The notes under the pieces are model-generated. The model was given only the letters and a program-made list of their open reading frames with translations. It had not been told where the DNA came from and did not search any database. A stretch of 64,000 bases of DNA. Source: Rhodocaloribacter sp964552015 (GTDB taxonomy: Bacteria; Bacteroidota; Rhodothermia; Rhodothermales; ISCAR-4553). Positions within the stretch are counted from its first letter, which is position 1. Every line of letters begins with the position of its first letter. Location of the stretch: assembly GCA_964552015.1 (NCBI GenBank), contig CAZKFR010000013.1:3127-67126 (forward strand), read 5' to 3'. Both the position numbers and the translations under genes were made by a program. Positions 60,662-64,000 of this stretch are shown one piece after another.

Positions 60662-61822
60662 TCACACGACCGGCCGCCGCTTGGCAGCCTGTTTGCGCGA
60701 GCCGGCCACGTGCATGCCTCTCGAGCGCATCTCACGCTCCATCATCTCATAGAAGAGCGCCTTTTCATGAGCCCGGATGACGGCCCGTTCGTGGGCTTCG
60801 GAAAGGATCATGGGATAGCCGTTTCCTTTCCGGCACTCGCTGAGCACGACGGCATGGACGAGATCGAGCAGGCCGTCCTCGTCCGCCACCCAGGCGGGCA
60901 GTTCCACCCGTCCGATCTCCCCGCCCCCTTCCGGCAGAGGTACATGGAGGTAGAAATAGCAGATGCGATCCTCACCGTATTCGCGCTGGATGTGCGAAGC
61001 CGACTCGAAGGTCGCCGAACGCGTACCGGGCGGCAGGACGGCCTCGAAAAGGCACCGGTCGGTGAGCCCCGCCAGCGTCTGCTCCGGATGCGCCGGCACC
61101 TCGGGCTCGTCGAGAAAAACACGCAGGAGGTTCACCACTTCCGTGTTCGCCGGCATGCTGATGTACGAACACAGCGGGAGCCGCTCCTCACGAAAACCGG
61201 CCAGAATCTCCGTGTACCGTTCGATGAGGCGTTGTTCGAGGTCCCGGTTCTGCATCCGCCGGATCATCCAGCGGATGAGCGTCCCGTCGGCCAGCGCCAC
61301 CAGCGGGCGACCGGGCAGGCGCACGGCCTTCGCCGTCCCGAGCAGTTCGCGCAGCTCGATCTCGTCGCGGAGGGCCGAGACCACTTCGGTCGATGCTTCG
61401 GCAAAGAGCGGATCGTAGAGGTCATCCAGTTCGTCGCGCCGGTAGTGGAGCTCCGGAACGGCCTCCATCAAAGGGCGCTCGTCGGTGCCGTACTGGAACG
61501 CGATGCGGCTGACGTTGAGCAGGTAGCAGGTAGGCTCGATGTGCCGGTCGGGGAAGATCTGCGAGCCGTCCGTGGCGACGACGGTGACCGGCGTGGGACG
61601 CGGACCACACGTATGCGCCTCCCCCGGTGCCGAGCGTAACCCGGCGACGAGCCACTTCGGCCGCGCGGCGACCACCTTCTCCCGCAACGCTTCCCAGCCG
61701 GCGTTCGTCGCTGCGAGCGCCTGGCGGGCCCGCTCCAGACGCCGTGCCCGGAGCGCTTCTTCCCGCCGGTGATACGTGCTGAAATGCGCGAGTTGATCCT
61801 GCAGGCGATGAAAATCGAGCAT
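60662..61822 (-). CDS. nurA: NurA-domain nuclease
   Basis: The protein has 386 residues. NurA motifs are VTVVATDGSQIFPDRH (Asp85 in DGSQ, metal-binding), RLPGRPLVALADGTLIRWMI with a second acidic centre, and TFESASHIQREYGEDRICYF near the C-terminus, with a late AVVLSECRKGNGYPMILSEA then HERAVI. NurA is a 5'-3' exonuclease and ssDNA endonuclease that works with HerA to resect DNA ends. A HAS-barrel gene is close by; the HerA ATPase gene is not in the window. Confidence 0.87.
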   Translation of the reverse strand: MLDFHRLQDQLAHFSTYHRREEALRARRLERARQALAATNAGWEALREKVVAARPKWLVAGLRSAPGEAHTCGPRPTPVTVVATDGSQIFPDRHIEPTCYLLNVSRIAFQYGTDERPLMEAVPELHYRRDELDDLYDPLFAEASTEVVSALRDEIELRELLGTAKAVRLPGRPLVALADGTLIRWMIRRMQNRDLEQRLIERYTEILAGFREERLPLCSYISMPANTEVVNLLRVFLDEPEVPAHPEQTLAGLTDRCLFEAVLPPGTRSATFESASHIQREYGEDRICYFYLHVPLPEGGGEIGRVELPAWVADEDGLLDLVHAVVLSECRKGNGYPMILSEAHERAVIRAHEKALFYEMMEREMRSRGMHVAGSRKQAAKRRPVV

Positions 61823-61970
61823 GGGGGGTCCCGATGACTGTCGGATCGGACCGAAGGAACGTCCGTGGGTTCGTTCCGTCCTTCTTCATGCCGGCAAGGT
61901 ACGAACCGCGGCCCACGCCACCAAGGCCACAGGCCCCGATTTCGCCTGACTCCGCGAGCCGGTCGACCCT

Positions 61971-62729
61971 TCACCGGTGCTCGGGGTTGGGATGGTCGAA
62001 CCGGCAACCGGCATCCCACTTCGACCGCTGGTTGCCGTGCGCGGGGATGCCGCCGGCGTCTTTGAGCATCCGGGCCAGATGCAGCAGGTTCCACGTCATG
62101 AACGTGGTATTGCGCTGCGTGAAGTCGTTGTCGAAGCCGGCCCGGGAGCCGTCCGGGAGTTCGTCGCCGTAGCTGGGGCCGGGACCCGCCTCGCCGATCC
62201 ATCCGGCATCGGCCTGCGGGGGAATCGTATAGCCGAGGTGTTGCAGGGCATAGAGGATGCCCATCGAGCAGTGCTTGATGCCATCCTCGTTGCCGGTGAT
62301 GATGCAGCCCCCCACCTTGCCGTAGTACAGGTACTGTCCCTTCTCATTGAGCTTGCCGGACATCCCGTAGAGCCGCTCGATCACCATCGAGCACACGGAC
62401 GAGCGCTCGCCCAGCCAGATCGGAGAGCCGATCACCAGTATGTCCGCGGCCATCACTTTCTCGAACAGAACCGGCCAGTCATCCCGATCCCATCCGTGCT
62501 CGGTCATGTCCGGATAGACCCCGAAGGCGATGTCGTAGTCGACGGGTCGCAGCATCTCGGTCGTGACGCCATTGGCCTCCATGATGGCCCGCGACACGTC
62601 GAGCAAGAGTTCGGTGTGCGACCGCTGCGGCGACGGCTTGAGCGTGCAGTTCAGGAAGAGCGCGCGCAGGTCGGAGAAGTCCCACATGCTTTCGTCGCAG
62701 AGGGCCTGTTGCTGTTCGTTGAGCGTCAT
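61971..62729 (-). CDS. Flavodoxin-like NAD(P)H-dependent FMN oxidoreductase
   Basis: The protein has 252 residues from the ATG at 62729. The flavodoxin-like fold shows LRALFLNCTLKPSPQRSHTE (phosphate loop), MAADILVIGSPIWLGERSSV and YYGKVGGCIITGNEDGIKHC. FMN binding and reduction of quinones or azo or nitro compounds are typical. A C-terminal extension of about 50 residues (WNLLHLARMLKDAGGIPAHG) is characteristic of one subgroup. It lies 56 bp after the ring-cleaving dioxygenase on the same strand. Confidence 0.85.
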   Translation of the reverse strand: MTLNEQQQALCDESMWDFSDLRALFLNCTLKPSPQRSHTELLLDVSRAIMEANGVTTEMLRPVDYDIAFGVYPDMTEHGWDRDDWPVLFEKVMAADILVIGSPIWLGERSSVCSMVIERLYGMSGKLNEKGQYLYYGKVGGCIITGNEDGIKHCSMGILYALQHLGYTIPPQADAGWIGEAGPGPSYGDELPDGSRAGFDNDFTQRNTTFMTWNLLHLARMLKDAGGIPAHGNQRSKWDAGCRFDHPNPEHR

Positions 62730-62785
62730 GATCGTTCGGGTTGGGATGCGAGACACAGACGTACGTCGCGCGATGGCAGGCCTCG

Positions 62786-63724
62786 TTACGGCAGCGGTGG
62801 CAGGGCGGCCTCGATCTCGCGGCGGCGTGCCTCCAGCCAGGGCGGCAGGACCAGCGACGTGCCCAGATGCTCCGGGTCCTCATCCACGGCGAAGCCCGGC
62901 CCGTCCGTGGCCAGTTCGAAGAGCACCCCGCCGGGCTCGCGGAAATAGACCGACCGAAACCAGAACCGGTCGATCGGCGGGGTGGGTTGCAGCCCGGCCG
63001 CCTCGATCCGGCGCCGGAGTGCCCGTTGCTCCTCGTCGTCCCGGACCCGCCAGGCGGCGTGGTGGACGCCCCCGGCCCCGCCGCGCCCCCGGGGTCCCTC
63101 CGGCACGACCCTCACGTCGACGAGTGCCCCGGACCCGCCGCCCTCGACGCCATAGCGATGCCACCCCGCCTCGGTGCCGCGCTTCTCGAAACCCATCCAT
63201 CCCGTCAACAGCGCTTCGGTCGGCGCCAGGTCCCGTTCCCACATCCGCACGGCATGGAGGCCACGCACCTGATGCGCCGGTGGCACCGGGCTCCGTTCCC
63301 AGGGCGTGAAGTCGCGCGGGTCGTCCGTCTCGACGAGGGCCAGGCGCAGGCCGTGCGGGTCCTCGAAGGGCAGGGCCGTCTCGCCGAAGCGGGTCTCCGG
63401 CTCGGAGAATGCCCTCCCGCTTGCTCTGAGGCGTGCCTGCCAGTAGGCCAGGCTGCCGGGCGGCACGGCCAGCATCACTTCGACGATCTGGCCGGTACCC
63501 GGACGGGCGCGCGGCAGGTCCGGCCACGGGAAGAACGTCAGGTCCGTTCCGGGGGTCCCCGCGCCGTCGGCATAGAAGAGGTGGTAGGTGTCCGGTGCGT
63601 CCTGGTTGACGCTCTTCTTGACCAGCCGCATCCCCAGCACCCCGGTGTAGAAGGCCAGGTTCTCCCGGGCGTCGCCGGCGATGGCGGTCACATGATGAAG
63701 ACCGTGAACCACAGGGACTTGCAC
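62786..63724 (-). CDS. Ring-cleaving dioxygenase, VOC family (MhqO/LinE-like)
   Basis: The protein has 312 residues with two VOC modules: VVHGLHHVTAIAGDARENLA and FYTGVLGMRLVKKSVNQDAP in the first, and VHHAAWRVRDDEEQRAL with FREPGGVLFELATDGPGF in the second. Metal ligands are expected at His11 of the first and His/Glu of the second. The KKSVNQDAPDTYHLFYADG motif is diagnostic of the PF12681-like hydroquinone dioxygenase group. Next to a quinone-reducing flavoprotein (61971-62729), the pair fits quinone/hydroquinone detoxification. Confidence 0.9.
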   Translation of the reverse strand: MQVPVVHGLHHVTAIAGDARENLAFYTGVLGMRLVKKSVNQDAPDTYHLFYADGAGTPGTDLTFFPWPDLPRARPGTGQIVEVMLAVPPGSLAYWQARLRASGRAFSEPETRFGETALPFEDPHGLRLALVETDDPRDFTPWERSPVPPAHQVRGLHAVRMWERDLAPTEALLTGWMGFEKRGTEAGWHRYGVEGGGSGALVDVRVVPEGPRGRGGAGGVHHAAWRVRDDEEQRALRRRIEAAGLQPTPPIDRFWFRSVYFREPGGVLFELATDGPGFAVDEDPEHLGTSLVLPPWLEARRREIEAALPPLP

Positions 63725-63885
63725 GGGTAACTCCTTCTGACGGCTGTAAGACGATGGTTCTTCTACCAGGACCTCGACGTCACAGGGCTAGCAGCGTCTT
63801 GCAGGCTCGCCCCGACCGGCTTACCTTCCCCCGGGCCGCTCGTTCCCTCTTTCCCTCAACCCTTTGACCAGGAGCTTCATCAAAG
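63725..63885. other. Spacer upstream of the ring-cleaving dioxygenase
   Basis: No gene was recognised. It should hold the promoter of the minus-strand dioxygenase/reductase pair, but no clear Bacteroidota promoter pair was seen. Confidence 0.4.
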
Positions 63886-63891
63886 TAACCT

Positions 63892-63969
63892 ATGGGTTTG
63901 AGCGTCGTGGAGACCCCCGATCTTCAGGCGGGGGAGGAAACGACCCTGTGGAACAAGTGTCACATGTGA
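63892..63969 (+). pseudogene. Possible IS200/IS605 (TnpB) right-end remnant
   Basis: Here 25 codons end at a TGA and include GLSVVETPDLQAGEET, similar in style to the C-terminal tail of TnpB proteins whose coding end overlaps the element's right-end hairpin. A hairpin CCCCCG (63914-63919) / CGGGGG (63929-63934) with loop ATCTTCAGG is followed by AGGAAAC, which resembles the right-end/omega-RNA hairpin of such elements. No upstream TnpB coding is present; an in-frame TAA (63886-63888) lies just before. The resemblance is from memory of the family and unverified. Confidence 0.4.
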
Positions 63970-64000
63970 GGGCAACACCCCTGTGCAAACGCTCACGGTC

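Overview
The window is GC-rich, almost fully coding bacterial chromosome. Its content points to a member of the Rhodothermia (Rhodothermales, Bacteroidota), probably thermophilic or halotolerant. The reasons are type IX secretion (T9SS) features (PorV-like protein, C-terminal sorting domains), several TonB-dependent receptors including one paired with a DUF4249-type lipoprotein, Bacteroidota-style promoter candidates, and few Shine-Dalgarno sequences. The lineage call is inference from gene content. One 100-base run of N (29004-29103) lies inside infB.

Layout. 1-14518 is mostly plus strand: the end of a TonB-dependent receptor, a four-helix-bundle protein, a large T9SS-exported protein, a PorV-family protein, a PGRP-type amidase with a T9SS tail, a SpoIID/LytB-domain protein, a second TonB receptor, an isoaspartyl peptidase (minus), two tandem MscS channels and a TIGR04283-like glycosyltransferase. 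14545-34095 is one long minus-strand housekeeping block. In transcription order it runs rho, M50 protease, rimP-nusA-infB-rbfA-truB-ribF, rpsO-pnp, M16 protease, nucleotide-sugar epimerase, scpA-scpB-rluB and guaB. The guaB gene is split by a 378-residue intein with a LAGLIDADG homing endonuclease, placed two residues before the catalytic cysteine.

34543-45225 holds an alpha/beta hydrolase with a membrane-anchored MurF-like ligase, rnhB, aroK, truA, a kelch-like lipoprotein, tadA, moaB, yidD, a SleB-type hydrolase, msrP without msrQ, and an HNH endonuclease. 45225-53657 holds a MOSC protein, an M28 peptidase, a DsbA-like thioredoxin, a TonB receptor/DUF4249 pair, an Hpt protein and a PAS histidine kinase. 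53657-58133 (minus) carries a complete fixABCX/etfABCX set followed by dinB-like and clpS genes. The right end has a small barrel protein, a HAS-barrel protein and a NurA nuclease (HerA-NurA type DNA repair) separated by a VOC gene, a flavodoxin-like reductase and a ring-cleaving dioxygenase. The last 110 bases contain a hairpin and short frame resembling the right end of an IS200/IS605-type TnpB element.

The strongest unusual feature is the guaB intein. Others worth checking are the Rho lacking its N-terminal helical domain, the RGG-rich tail on PNPase, the bifurcation-type EtfABCX set in an apparent aerobe, the repeated CGTT/AACG palindromic spacers, and the TnpB-like end. No rRNA, tRNA or CRISPR array was found.
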